DNA of 64,000 nucleotides. Origin: Rotaria macrura. Lineage: Eukaryota; Rotifera; Eurotatoria; Philodinida; Philodinidae. Numbering within the stretch: position 1 is the stretch's first letter; every line of letters starts with the position of its first letter. The DNA is taken from contig OENT01000064.1 of the NCBI GenBank assembly GCA_900239685.1, positions 62,001 to 126,000 on the forward strand. Reading direction: 5' to 3'. Below are positions 19,336 through 32,930 of the stretch, piece by piece. A model generated the notes under the pieces. The model had not been told where the DNA came from. It saw only the letters and a list, made by a program, of their open reading frames with translations, and did not search any database. Both the position numbers and the translations under genes were made by a program.

Positions 19336-22300
19336 GTTGTGCTGAGGAAAGATAGGATCTGCAAAATGAAAGCTTCAGGTATTTTGACAGACTATAGTGA
19401 AAAGCGAACAGAAGCATTCAATAATAAAATCTCCAAAGAGGAGAGAAACATCATGAAACATTGAAATCGACTCTCTTTCGACATTACGTTGATTATTTTG
19501 CACTGATCTATTTTAATTCCTTGTATTATACTTACCATGCTTTTTTAACCACGAACTCGTCTTATTGACTAGATTACAAGAAGATTTTCCTCGTTATATA
19601 TAGTTGATAATTGTTTGCCATTTCTCATTATGAATGTAAGACAATGCTATAGGTTTACTTTTAACGTTCTTGATATTTTTCTTACTTTCAACTCTGTCGA
19701 TTCATTCACAGATACTTTCTTAAGCACTTTTTCTATGCGCTTGAAAGCCTTGCCTGTGTGGCGGGATGTTCACCAATAAGACATTCGTCAATAGCGAAAG
19801 TGAGATGGGCTATCCAGCTGTTACACAACAATATTAACAAAGGATATATGACAGCACTGAAGTTAATGTAACTAGAATATATGTATCATAATTGACACTT
19901 AGAATTCGTTCGAATATGCCGGAGTCATGTTTTCAATAGTAAAATAGCGAGAATAATAAGAGAAAAGGTGAAATTAATATGAAAAAAAGATTAAAAAAGA
20001 ATAAATTAATATTCATCAGACGAGAGCATTGATAAGTTTGGTGTGGACACATTTTTTTTCTTCATTACTTTTCTTCTTCGACAAACAGGTTCGCCAACAG
20101 GATAAGCAAAAGACTTGATTGTATTATTTAATGATCTTGCTGTTAACTCTAATAACTACAAAAAGTTTTGAATTTGATTACTTCTAAAAGCTAATTTACG
20201 TGTCGATTTTTTTTCTTGAATAGAAGAAAATTCTAATCCAGTTTGCACCTTGTGCTGAGATATTACACTATCTTTCTGTATTAGGTATCGGATAAATCGT
20301 CACAAGTGCCGATGCAGCTGAGCAACACGTGTGAGTATACGTTGATTGGGTGTGGATATCAGATCCCGTTTCACCGAACCATATCCACTGTAACACCCAC
20401 GCCCTCCTTCGCCGCATTTCCGAGTATTGATCGGTCCTCTTGAGACTCTAATGGTTAGCCGAACTTCTCGATCTTTAAGGATCTTTTTTTAAATAAAAAT
20501 CGTTATTTTAGGGTTTTTTAGATCTGAGTGTCGACATCGATAGAGAAAGATCTTCTAAGATGTTTTAACTCACCTTCGTGTATTCCGCAGTACTTCTAAG
20601 ACCGTGATAGAGAGTAGCAAATGGATGACCTTGAATACTTATTTTTCGAGAATTCCTTCATATTGTGGGCAGGGGCTTTGTGTTGCTCACCGGTATAAAA
20701 GAATATCTGATAACCTGTTCGAAATGTAATCGTGAATCCATGGTTCTTCAGGCAGTTGTATGGAATTTTGAAAACGTTGAGCTAGAAGAACTTGATTGAT
20801 CGTCTTGTTGTAGTGCCATTGCTTCAGAAAAGTTTATTTTCTAATATAGTTGACGTTTGATGTTGAATGTCACTTTCGTCCCCATGACTCTTTGTCTACT
20901 CTAGTAGTTTTGACGAAGAAAATAAAAGAATTCACTCGGAGATCTTAGAAATTCTACTGACTTGGGGGAACATTTTGATGGGTCTCGAAAAGACGGAGTT
21001 AAACATGTAATCCGTCTCTTTTTGCGGCAAAGTATGACGAAAAATGACGGAAAATACTTTGTTCTGTATGATTAAAAACCGGAATAATAGTTTTTGTGGG
21101 TTTTTGTGACTTTCCAAGTGTTTTAGTTCGGGTTGGTCTTGAGATCGTTGAAGAAATCTCTTAAGACCTCTTGACCGATATCTCATTGGTCCTTAGCACA
21201 AAAATAATTCTAGTTAGATGTGTATTGTTAATGCTGTTATTAATCCAGTGTTTATATTCAGCACAGGATAGAAGTGTGCAGACGGGAATCGGAAACGGTC
21301 GGATCTGAACTCGTATCCTCTCCCGGCAGGAAAACTATGTTATCCGTGACTGGAGCCTGTGTTAGAAATAGTGACCCTATTCGCGTGTGCATTACGGTGG
21401 CTGAATTTAGATGGAAATTTACCGGAACTGGTAAGAAGAACCGCTTCAGGGATTCTGCTTCCGGGATTCGCTGGAAAAGCAGTGGATCCGGCAGGTTCCT
21501 ATGGTATGACTTTGACCCGAGTACTTTGATTATCTGCAGCGTTAAGCTCACTGGTCAGGATAACTTTTCAGTAAAGAATAAATTAATGAGTGGCAAGATA
21601 TTTTAGCGTAATCCTTTGATGCGAATTTTTCAAACTGAAATAATACTGATGATAACTATCATAGCTACGGGTTACTCTTACAATTACTTAAATAGAGATT
21701 ACCTTATTACTCTCGTGTTGCTCTCAATGCTCTTCACCATCTGCTTTTCGCAATTATAGTCACTTACATTTTGGGATTTACCTTTTGCGTCCTTCTCAAG
21801 CTGTTTTTAACCGGAGAAAAAGTTCTTTAAGGTACCGATAATTTTATTTCTGTTTTGTTTGCAGTCTTTTTCGGAACTGAGAATAGTTTTTCAGATGATC
21901 GATCCTTTGAATGTTTCACATCGTTATATTCCCATTTATGAACTAGAGAAATACTCGATCCTATCATGCTGCTTTACACTATCCGGCCGATTTTTCGTTT
22001 GTAAATAAGAGAAAAATACTAACTATCCTTTTTGTTCTCAAAAGGAAGACATTTCTCATTGAGAAATTCTCAATGAAAAGCAAAGTAATAACTACTTCAT
22101 GATTGGTTTTCCTATATTTTCTTATTCTTTGACGAAAAGATAATTCATTTTTTTTCCTTTTTAACTTTTTAAAAAGTTCTTTTCTTCTTTCCATGGATGA
22201 TACTAGCCACTGCTAAAGGAAGTTTCGGAATCAAAAGTCATGATTTCTCGTTCTTTAATCATTTCTCTACATTTCATGGTCAACTACAGTTACTAAACTA

Positions 22301-22884
22301 CAAGAAGTGGAGATGCTTCAATTAAAAATTAATACAATGCATAGACTTAATAAGTCTTGAAGCCACACGTCATCACAGGAGAATCATTCCCACAGTCAGA
22401 ACCTATCGTATTCGTTGTGAGTTACTATAAAACCTCAGAAATCCTATTGGAAATCGGAAGACAGAATAATATTCGGATTCTTAGCTGTGGAACCTATCTA
22501 CTGGTTCTGATCGACATATTCTGTTAGCATCGAGTACCTATCAGTTCTCTACCTATTATATAGTGTTCAACTGTTGAAACGTTATCGGATTCCTTCATAT
22601 GGGATGTTCGGAAATGGTAAACTCAAATTATTATTCACTGTGAAAACAGCTGATAGTCCAAGAAACTATTTAACATCTGCAGTTATTCCTGAATTCGTGA
22701 AAGAAAAGGCATGTGTTATAAAAATTTTGTCGAAACCGAAACTTAAAAACAAATGAATAGAAAAACTAGTCAATTAGAAATCTTGGGAGCTCTTAAATTT
22801 GAATTCCATATAATTATGATGTTATACTTTCTTCATTAAAAGACAGAATGAAATACCAATCGAAAGATGAGAATTAATTTAATT
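19336..22884. other. Gene-poor region upstream of the opsin
   Basis: I recognise no gene. It contains a telomere-like hairpin at 20348-20404. A patch at about 21270-21520 is clearly more GC-rich than its surroundings and is open on both strands (up to 110 codons), with no recognisable family. The opsin promoter should lie near 19336-19600. Confidence 0.4.
20348..20404. repeat. Telomere-like GGGTGT hairpin, copy 4
   Basis: GGGTGTGGATAT at 20348-20359 pairs with ATATCCAC at 20381-20388 and ACACCCACGCCC at 20393-20404. This is the shortest of the five copies. Confidence 0.5.
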
Positions 22885-23243
22885 CCCAGGTGAATGAATC
22901 CTATACCGAATCCGATTGGATCCGATCGAATCCTACGATCCGATGAAATCTTATGGGAATCCGGGTTGTGGAAACAGTAACGGATCCGACGGAAGAAACC
23001 TATTTTCTTATTTGAGTACGAATTAGCATTTAAACCCAACAGTAGAGGCCTGTCTGATCGCACGATGAAATCCAATCGGATTCCGATAGTAGGATTCGAT
23101 AAAATCCAACACTAGGGATCCGAATCAGAAATCGCAACTAGGAATCCGATGGGATTTCGTCGGATAAGACAAACTCCGATAAAAACATGATCGGATGCCT
23201 GTCGGATCCGATTAGATCCAATGGTCGGAATGATTCTCCTGGG
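22885..23243. mobile_element. CCCA-ended foldback element with GGATCCGAT words, copy A
   Basis: The ends are CCCAGGTGAATGAATC and GGAATGATTCTCCTGGG, flanked by TT on both sides. The interior is variants of GGATCCGATCGG. It is a near-identical inverse copy of the element at 28060-28400, so at least one moved recently. 359 bp, non-coding. Confidence 0.8.
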
Positions 23244-24418
23244 TTATTGATAATTATGAAAATTATAAAAAGTTAGATTATAGTTTTTCAGTTTGCAACC
23301 TATCAAATGTTAAAGGTCACTGAGATAGAAACACGAATCAAAATTTTAAAAAGTCACTGCCATGAATACTGAGAAGTACGTTAGATTAGATTAATTTTAT
23401 TCTAAACAGAAGCAATTTTTTTACCAAACATTCAGTAAAAATCGAGGATGACATATTTGGTGTACTATTTTCTTGAAAACTAGATAATAGATAAAAACAT
23501 GAATATCTGATTGGTGACAAGAAAGAAAAAGGTATTTTCACTAATCAAATGATGAAGATTTGATAAGAAGAACTTTTGATAAAACTAATAATATAATCAT
23601 TTTGAAAGTGTCTTGCGTTTCAAAGGAAACAAAAAAACAGTTTTGATTTAGTTTCAAGAACCTGATTAGTTATGTATGTAATGCAATATTTTTTTATGAA
23701 GTGAACAGGTTTTTTGACTTCCTGTAAATCATTCCGAGAAATGAAGTAATCAGTGAAGAAAAAATATAAAGAAATGAGAAATAATAGAGAATTGAGAATA
23801 TCAAAAACCAAAATCCTGGTAAACTTGTAGAAACGAATAATATGGTCTAAGAAATAAGTTTACTACCGAATCTGTATCAAAGAGAAGAGCCTTTCGGAGT
23901 TTTGTACTTGTTTACAAAGCTTAAAAATGATTAGGTTGTACTTAGTTATACCATTTTAGACTCGTCTGATTGGTGCGGAACTCCAAATGTTCTTCTCTCG
24001 GGTGTCGGTTCAGGAATGAACCTACTGTTTAAGAACGTACGACTAATTATCTCTAGCTATAAGTTTTCTAGGCATAATACAGGAAATTAGGTAGAAAACA
24101 CATTGTGAATAACGATAACATGCTAAAAGCCACATGCTCAGGATACATTTGAATTGATGGAGAAATCAAAACCACATGAGCCAATATCTCAGCATATGTG
24201 CTCCCTTGATGTGTTTTCCCTTTTCACCCATATCACGTCAGAAAATTCTTTAAATTCAGTCTAAGAAACCTTCATAACTATAATTCAAAATATTATACTA
24301 ATGATGGAGACATGTGAGTCTTATCAAGTTATTTGCCATAACCTAATCTAACTTTAACTTGAAAAATATACTTACGATCTAGTGAACCAGATGGTGAGGG
24401 GCATTTAACTTGACCCTA
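23244..24418. other. No gene seen
   Basis: AT-rich spacer between two foldback elements. A weak inverted GAAAACACAT pair near 24090 and 24220 is the only structure noticed. Confidence 0.35.
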
Positions 24419-25502
24419 CCCACGGAGAAAATTTAAGAATAAAACCACGCCCAACCATCTTACATTTTTCCTAACAGCAGTGAACAGTAAAAAAACACGC
24501 CATCACTGAAAAAATCGCGTTAACCGCGGTTTATCTAACGGTGTTTTCAAATAACCGCGGTTATCTCCGCATAAATCACGGTATAACAAGACGCCGTTTC
24601 TCGCCGTTTCACAAAACCACGGTGAATACGTTTATAACCGCGGTGTACTTGATCTGAACCGTGGTACTCTACAACGCCGAAAGACGCGGTTTCAGTAACA
24701 GCGGTGAACTCGATCTGAAGCGCGATACACTGAAACGCGGTTTCAGAAACCGCGGTGAAAATGGTCCGAAACGCGTTTAATTTAAAACGCGGTTTGTTGC
24801 GATTTTTAAAACCGCAGTGAACATGATTTTAACTGCGGTATAGCATGTTTCGAGAACTCAAATACCGTGACGAACTTAATCGCAGTCACACTACAGCATA
24901 TCTGCGATCAGAAAAACAGTTTTTTGTGACGTACTATTTCGTAAAACCGCGTTATAGCCCTAGAAACCACGGTTTTGGCTCAGAAGTAAATATATCACAA
25001 ATATTGTCTTCACACGTTTCGTATGTTAATTAATTTAGTGGTGGAGGAATGTGTAAAGACAGAAGAGATGTCGTGCCCAACATTTTCTCCTATGCTCAAT
25101 ATGAAATTTCAACGCAACTTCATCACTGAAAAGTGACTACGAAACAATGGAACTGTCAAGTTCACTACACTACCTCTCGAAGGGTATCTTACGTCGGCTT
25201 CACAGAATGATCAGGTTGACATTGCTAACCAGACTCAGGCTAACAATGAAATTTTCAGAAACCGCGGTTATCAGCATTTTTCTGCAGCTCTAAAACGCCG
25301 CGTCATGTCACGTCTCGAAAAACCGTGGGAGTCAGATGGTTTACCCGGTTTTGGAAAACGCGTGGAACCGCGTCTTGAATAAATCGCGTTTTTCTACGTT
25401 TTTTCGAGAGACGAATAAACGGTCTGAGTCCCGTGGTTTCAAATACCGTTCCAAACTGCGGTTTGGTAAACCGCGTTTTATCAGCGAATTTTTTTCCGTG
25501 GG
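24419..25502. mobile_element. CCCA-ended foldback element with AACCGCGGTT words
   Basis: The ends are CCCACGGAGAAAATT (24419) and the inverse of AATTTTTTTCCGTGGG (ends 25502), flanked by TA on both sides. Between them about 30 variants of the perfect palindrome AACCGCGGTT occur in two arms, about 24525-24970 and 25255-25480, around a less repetitive centre. 1084 bp, with no transposase. Open frames of 60-73 codons on both strands are by-products of the repeats. Confidence 0.75.
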
Positions 25503-28059
25503 TATTCTTGAACATATTTCTATCGTTAATTTAGAAGAAAATATAGCTAAATTATAACACAAAGATGTCTATGTTTTTGTATACACGCTATTTACATCTT
25601 CACACGAACGACTAGCAGTGCTAGTCTAGCACTGAAAAAGGTACACAGAAAGTGAATACATTTCTACATATGTGAGAAACAACGATTAAATTTTCTTCAC
25701 ACTCACAAAGAAATAATGTATTAGCCGTTCTTGGTGTTATCATACGACGTGACAATTAATCAATAGCAACATGAATTTAATATAAACCCACTGAATACGA
25801 CTTTTTCCTAACATGGATTAGTAGAATAAACAAAAATAATATTAAATTATTTTGATTCCACGCATAGAAAATCATGCTGCAAGATTGTATTCAACAGCAT
25901 CATTGTTTAAAAAAGAATTAAGATTATTGCTATAAATAATCGTGACTCTTAAAATTCAATTAAAATAGTATAGAGAAGATTCTGATTTAATTAATACTGA
26001 AAATAAAATTGAAATAATCTGATTATAATGAATATTCAGAAGAAAAAGTAAAAACAGTCACCATTCCATTCGATTTACCTGTAGAGAAAATTCAATTTGG
26101 TTATGAATTGTCAAACTAGAGTTAATTCAAGTTTCATTTGTATTGAGAGAAGAGAAAAGGGAAGAAAGTTATATGGCAGGATATTTTTGCGACCTCTTAA
26201 AAATCCTTCACAGGTGAAAGAGTCAGACAGGTAGCGAAAAACAAATTTTGAATATCAAAATACTGTATCGAGAATATGCATCAAAATAGCTGTAATTGTA
26301 GTACAACAAACACGTATTCAATGATCTCAAACGTAAGATTTCAGAAAGATTTTTAATACATACACGCTGAAAGAGTTAACAGAAGAATACCGTCATGGCG
26401 GATGGAAATTTCTCTGATAGCCGAATGAGTCACTTTCAGAGTAAATAGATCATTTTCCAAATTTTCAGAATCCATAAACATTTGATTTTCTCCTTTCTCA
26501 TATTAAACACATCATTTTCGATCTACTTTTTACCATTATCTTAACTTCTTCCCTCATCTTCTCAGCGTTGATCAATGATATTATCAGTTGAGAAGAAAGG
26601 GTTTCCAAATTAAAAACTAATTGACATACTACTTTTACAATTTCGTACCATTTCGCTGTCAGAAATATGCGTTGCTCAAAACAAACCGATGATGGAAAAT
26701 TTAGTTCACTTTGCCATTAATAACGTCAGAAATATGGTATTACTAGCTTAACGGTTTTCATCGACTACTTCCCTAACCATTCGTGAAACTCAAAAATTCT
26801 CACAATCGTTATGATGCATTAAAAACCATGATTATTTTTCGCTGCCAAGTCGTAGAAGATTTATCAAAACTTATCTATCTTTGGGGCAAACACTTTGTGA
26901 ATACTATTGCTTAGTATCTTATTGTTGCATTTTTAGGGGCGTTTCTATCTTTTTTTGTTTACATAACGCCGTTTTCGTCATACTGTGAAGGATCGCATCA
27001 TGTGGTGGCGGCAACCACAACGTATTGGTCCTATGGCAAGATGATTTTCATATTATTTAAACTTGTTCGTCTCTTCTCATTTTCATGAATATTAACTAAT
27101 TTTATTTTTTTATAAAATAAAAATAGTATCTTTTTACATTATAAACATAAGAATGCTCGTCGTATCTATATATATGTCTGATACCAATATAATCGGTTCC
27201 CCTTGTCGATCTACAAAAGGAAGATCAAGCGATCTTAATTTGATAATAGTCTAATCCTTGAATTGCATGCAGTTTCGAAATCGATGAAAGTATTTATTGC
27301 AGTAACTAAACTCGATATTGATTAATTTTTTATCAAATGAGCCTATAATATACACGGACGTCTTTGTTCTAAGACAGTATTATAATTTTAGATTCTCATA
27401 ATCGTATGTTGAAAAAAACCAAGTTTAAAAATTTCTTAATTATACAGTGGTGTGCCAACTAATGGTAGAGAGAACTTCCAATTTTAGGCCAAGCATGTCA
27501 AATCATGCATCAATAGTTACCTCTTAGACAATTACATAAATGTGACAGTCTTACGTATTTAATTCATTTGTATAGTGCTCATAGAGTGACCGTAACAGTC
27601 TTCGCTGCATCTATTACACAGGAGAAGATTGATGTTGGATAGTTTCTGTTATCAGCACTAAAGTGTATCTTTTAGTATGATCAATGTGAGAAAACTGTAA
27701 GAGTAGCATCATCAACACGTTTGATATAGATGTTCTTGACCAATATTCCATTAGTCGAACTTGTTATGTTTCACAAAGATACCTGAAATAGCATACGAGA
27801 TCGGATTACAAAGAGACAACAGAATAAATGAGCAGCTATCATCAAAAGTGAAGTCTGGATAAAAGATTATTGAATACTATATCATTAGCATACAGATAAC
27901 TCCATTATTTTTGAAATATATATCGATCGATCCATAATCAATCATTTATATGAGAAATTCTATAAAATTAATGAAAAAAAACGAGTTGAATACGAAATAT
28001 TGTCATAGAACAAAGATCGAACTCATTTTATTTCACTTAGATATTGTTCAACACTATAG
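25503..28059. other. No gene seen
   Basis: Strongly AT-rich, with frequent stops in all frames. I recognise no gene, RNA or element. Confidence 0.35.
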
Positions 28060-28400
28060 CCCAGGAGAATCATTCCGACCATTGGATCTGATCGGATCCG
28101 ACAGGCATCCAATCATGTTTCTATCGGAGTTTCTCTTATCCGACGAAATCCCATCGGATTCCTAGTTGCGATTTCTGATTCGGATCCCTAGTGTTGGATT
28201 TTATCGAATCCTACTATCGGAATCCGATTGGATTTCATCGTGCGATCAGACAGGCCTCTACTGTTGGGTTTAAATGCTAATTCGTACTCAAATAAGAAAA
28301 TAGGTTTCTTCCGTCGGATCCGTTACTGTTTCCACAACCCGGATTCCCATAAGATTTCATCGGATCCGATCGGATTCGGTATGTGATTCATTCACCTGGG
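28060..28400. mobile_element. CCCA-ended foldback element with GGATCCGAT words, copy B
   Basis: The ends are CCCAGGAGAATCATTCC and ATTCATTCACCTGGG. It is the reverse complement of copy A with few differences. The flanks do not share a 2-bp repeat (AG left, TA right), although TAG is present on both sides as a possible 3-bp repeat. 341 bp. Confidence 0.8.
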
Positions 28401-28538
28401 TAGAGAATGCTTTTTGTCACATGTGACTTTGAAGAGAGAAGCCATCATCAAGTGGTTACAAAAGAAATATAATGATATATTCGAATGTATAATTCAACGT
28501 AAAGCAAGCACTTAAACATGTGATTTTCTACGAAACTA

Positions 28539-28697
28539 CCCAGGACGAACAATCCGACAGTCGGATCCTGTTGGATCCTATCAGAAAATTATCGGATTTT
28601 ATCGGATCCGATGGGAATTCCTCGGAAGTTGTCGGAATCCAATACCAAGGATTCCGACGAATTCCCACCGGATCCGATGGGGTGAGTTCGACCTGGG
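28539..28697. mobile_element. Short CCCA-ended element of the GGATCCGAT type, copy C
   Basis: The ends are CCCAGGACGAACAATCC and GTTCGACCTGGG, flanked by TA on both sides. Five to six GGATCC-type words fill the interior. It is 159 bp and lies 138 bp after copy B. Confidence 0.75.
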
Positions 28698-31600
28698 TAT
28701 TGTAAATTTGCTAGTATTAGTTGAATCATTCATCATCGCAAAAGCAAACAATCTTTTCAAATTTTATTTTTCTCTCTTATCTCGACTTAATTTCTACACA
28801 ATATTCTTTGTAAAATTTTCAAAGAGTAACTTTCGAAACTTTACTAGATGCGCACTGTTACTGACATGCTGTAAATTTGAAATGATTCAGCAGATTTGTC
28901 AGTAATATTCCATAACCTAAATATGTTTTAGTATTACACCGTAACTTTGCTCAGTCAAACATATTGATAGTTATGCAGTCTATATCTTAAAATTACTATC
29001 GACATGAATTGAATCGATTGTGTTAGATAGTACAATCGTGTTGCACTATTTATTTTGAAGAAATTATACCAATACAAATAGAATAGATTTTCATTGCCCG
29101 ATCTCTTTTTTTATGCTAGATTTCATTGAACGTGTCTATTATTCCCCGAAGTTTATCTTTTGTTATAGCACGTGAAGGAGATGTTTACATATTCAGAGTA
29201 CTTGACTTCAAAATTTTGTCTCATATCATCATATAATTAGTTTTTTTTCTTTGCATACATGTCCTTTGGTTCTCTTAGACTATTTAGCATTATATGTGAT
29301 GACTTATTTTAATATTGAGAACAATGGTAGCTGATGAGACGATTCAATTAATATGCTTTTTTCTAATTAAAACATCTGCCTACGTCGTATTAAGTTTCTG
29401 ACTGAACGATTGTTAGGTTTAATTAACGTACGTACTGCCTATAGTAATTTATAAAAGCACGACAGACTTGATCGAGAACGAGAATCATATAGATGTTTAT
29501 CATGATTTGCAGCATGAGTCAAATTACTCTTTTTAGTGTTTTTGTTTTAGGAAATACTTTCGAAAAGATATAGAGCAGTTACTGCACATGTAAATATCTG
29601 GTTTCACATAATGATACGATCAATGATTGATGACACCATCAATCGAACTGAAAAGAATGTTCCAATGGACTAACTTGGAAAATATAACCCAATTTTTACT
29701 TGAGTTTAAGATATACAACGTATGATGCCGAAACGAATGTGAAGACATATTGGATAGGTCTGAGAAACGGCCCAATTTTTCGAGTAACACATTTCAACTA
29801 TGTTTCTAAACTGAAAGAGCCACAAAAAAACTTGATACAAATTTGAACTACCAAGAATACATTAAAATCACAGGTAGTGATTCGATATCACTCTAACATG
29901 AAAGTAACTCTTAATTTGACTTGTTCGATGTAACATGTCTGTCTAAATTAAAGAGTGACAGTTACTTCTAAAGTAAAATAGAGCATCATAGTGAGTTATG
30001 AAAATATACATGGCAAATTAATCTGTTTTAGTAGGATCTCGATAAAGACTTCTTACTCATATTGTCATATATTGACACAGACTGTACAATGATCAAGGAT
30101 AAATTAACCGTCAGCATACTTCTGACATCTCTATGTTCGATTTCATTTTTTTTAAATATGAATTCTGTTGATCTAAATGGAACATTGTAAAACGTAGCCT
30201 GTTGATTTATTTCTTGTTCAACTTATGAGAGTTCACCGTACACACTTAATTCTATTTGATTTAGTTTTATACTTTTTAGTTCAAATTTTTATTCATAGTG
30301 ATACGTTAAAATTGTTAATAAGTACTCTCAATAGACAAACGATCGGCAAAGTCTACCACAAAATCTAATTTAGTCGCTAGCACCTCGATCAATTCTGATT
30401 TAATTCCAAATATTTCTTGCAATGATATGACAATTAAAATACAATGGCTTGCTTTTTTTTCTCATAAAGATAAAATATAAAAAATAGAACAACTGCCGCA
30501 TCACCAGGATTAAATAGGCGAAGCAAGATACAGCATTATTGTCTAAAAAACGACTTATCCTTTTTGACATTCTTCAGTCTCATCTAGAAGAGTTATTCAT
30601 CATGTTCATGAAGATTAATGTTGTTTCCACCACACTGAAGACAAATGTCATAGTCTAAGAAAGACCAGAAAAAGGTCTTTACATAATGACTATACCAGAC
30701 CACATTAACCATAGATAACTCATGTTTCAGTACATTGTCTGTTAGATCTATGTTCTCTTTAGTCTTCTTATGGCATTATTGCATATTAATATAAATTGAA
30801 TGACAGGAATACAATCTACCAATTGAGTTCCATTACATTGTGAAACTTAGTCTTTTTGTGTGCTTGTTGCGCTTATATTTTTAAAGATTGAACATAACAT
30901 ACGTAATAGGTTTAAACATCGCAGATGTTTTTTATGTTTGAATGGCACCACCTCGCAGTTAGTATGGAAAAACGAATACTCGCTTTTTTTAAAACTTTTA
31001 CAGTGTCACCACTACTGATAAGTTATGTCAATGTTCTTGTAATTAAAAAAGCAGCTGATAATGACTTATGCAATAAACTCAAGCCTTACTTTTCTGATCA
31101 AGTCTACTGATGGGAGTCTTTTATAAGAACGGTACTGTTTATTTTCTCAAATATATTTTATGATAAAACAACTCCAGAGGCATCATCATATTATTAGCAT
31201 AGTTTATCTTTTTACATGTTTGTCTTGTACGCAAGTATCGATTGTCTTCACCTTCTTTCATCGACTAAAACAAGTACGGGTTTGGATATAAATCTCAATG
31301 CTGTTCGTGTCTATTAAAAACTATTTCATCTTTTAAACTAAAGTCTAATAACTTCTTTGTTTGTCTATGGATCACTGCAATACTTTGATTTCCGGCTTGT
31401 TGAAACTGTCGAAGGATCGGTTAACCTTCTAGCATCGAGCGTATCCACTTAGGTCAATTAAATGATTCAAATTTTCCAGATTTCTCTGTTCAAATAAGCT
31501 ACATTCAGCAGTGAAAATCACTCAATGAATGAGATCAATTCATAATGCGATAGTTCAAGATGTGCGTTTTTTTAATGCACACCATAGGCTTTTATTCAGC

Positions 31601-32525
31601 AGTATGTTTTTTTCTGCTCTATTCATGAAAAGCAGCTGATTGCTTGTAGTTATACTTCATTCCGTACTTCATTAGTAGGGTCGAAAGAGCTTTATTATAT
31701 TCTACTGAATTATTTTTTGAAAGTGCATGGCAAACTACAGAATAATGCGATTTTCTTTTATTTTTCTAATTAAGCTATCTGATTTTCGTGCTAAAGTGTA
31801 CTCATATGATTAGAGCATCAATTTCTAAGACTTTTCCCATGCATTTAACTGACTTTTCAAGATTTTTAATTAAGAGTTAAGATCAATCAATAGACAACTA
31901 GAAGTTCAATAAAGAGAATGAGAAACGACAAACAATTACCGGTTACAAAAATGTTCTTATTTTGTTTCTTTTCCGACAATTTGAAAAGTCTCTCAAGCAA
32001 AATTTCAGGTTGTATACCTCAAATTCTTACCATTGTTATCTGTCAATGTTATTCATAAACAGCGTATCAAAAATTTAATGATATTTGTCTCAGACGAAAA
32101 GATTACAGTTGCGTTTCTTAAAGACGTGTACTTCGCGATCAACTTTCATTCGTCTGTTTGATACAACGTGCTGAATGGTAACGAAAATGTAATTTGGTAT
32201 TCATTATTAATATATCTAATCGAAGACACGACAAATGATAACACAGATTTTTACATAAGAGACGTAGAATATTCTTTTAATCTACATAGATTAAAGCACT
32301 ATAGCGGTTTTTAAAAGTATTTGTTTCTTGCTGTTACTAAAATGAAATACAAATGGTGTATCCGAGATAGCTGTTGATGCTGTGAAAAATATGGGTAAAT
32401 CTAGTTTGCAATTTCGGAGAAGTTGTCTTTAAGAGAAATTTACTCTGCTTGAAAAAGATGCCATATTTTAAGCACGTGTCCGAAGTTTCAAGATAGCTCA
32501 TTCACTACAAGCTAGCACGAATGTC

Positions 32526-32930
32526 TTATGGAAAGAAAATGAAAGACTCCGCTGAGTTATATTGATGACGAACAGGAGTCATCCAAGCACAATATTCATT
32601 TGATTGATATATGAAAAATCTAAAACTATACTGAGTATATGTAAACACATCGAATGGATCAATATCGCAAAACATCCACCAAATTAAAATACGAGAAGAA
32701 ATTAGAACATCGGACGTAAGGAAAGTGAGGGTGACAACGAGAAATCTATTCAAAAGATGTAGTACGCTAATATTAACAGAGATTGATAAGACACCATGAG
32801 TAGATGATAGATTAAGAACAAAGAAGGTGTGAAAAATATGAGAATGACCAATCAAAAGGCAAATATACTCTGCAGAACGTCTTATAAATTTTTGCTGCTT
32901 TTCTGATTCACGAATTCTATTGAATTAGAA
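32526..32930 (-). other. Possible remnant or exon of an unrecognised membrane protein
   Basis: The frame is open for more than 125 codons upstream of the TAA. It contains ILIWWMFCDIDPFDVFTYTQ and YSFRFFIYQSNEYCAWMTP, which are rich in W, C, Y and F and unlike random AT-rich translation. I do not recognise the family. No clear start or partner exon was found. A second minus-strand frame at 32988-33248 could belong to it, but no splice match is evident. Confidence 0.3.

Noticed and set aside
20430-21190. Partial inverted similarity (GGTCCTCTTGAG against CAAGAGGTC) around an AT-rich block
   Set aside because: The pairing does not extend and the ends have no duplication, so chance similarity is likely.
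24090-24220. Possible inverted repeat GAAAACACAT
   Set aside because: Only about 10 bp pair and there is no target duplication, which is too weak to call an element.
24845-25562. Several overlapping open frames of 60-73 codons on both strands
   Set aside because: They lie in or beside the AACCGCGGTT repeat arms, and the mirrored frames follow from the palindromic words, so they are not genes.
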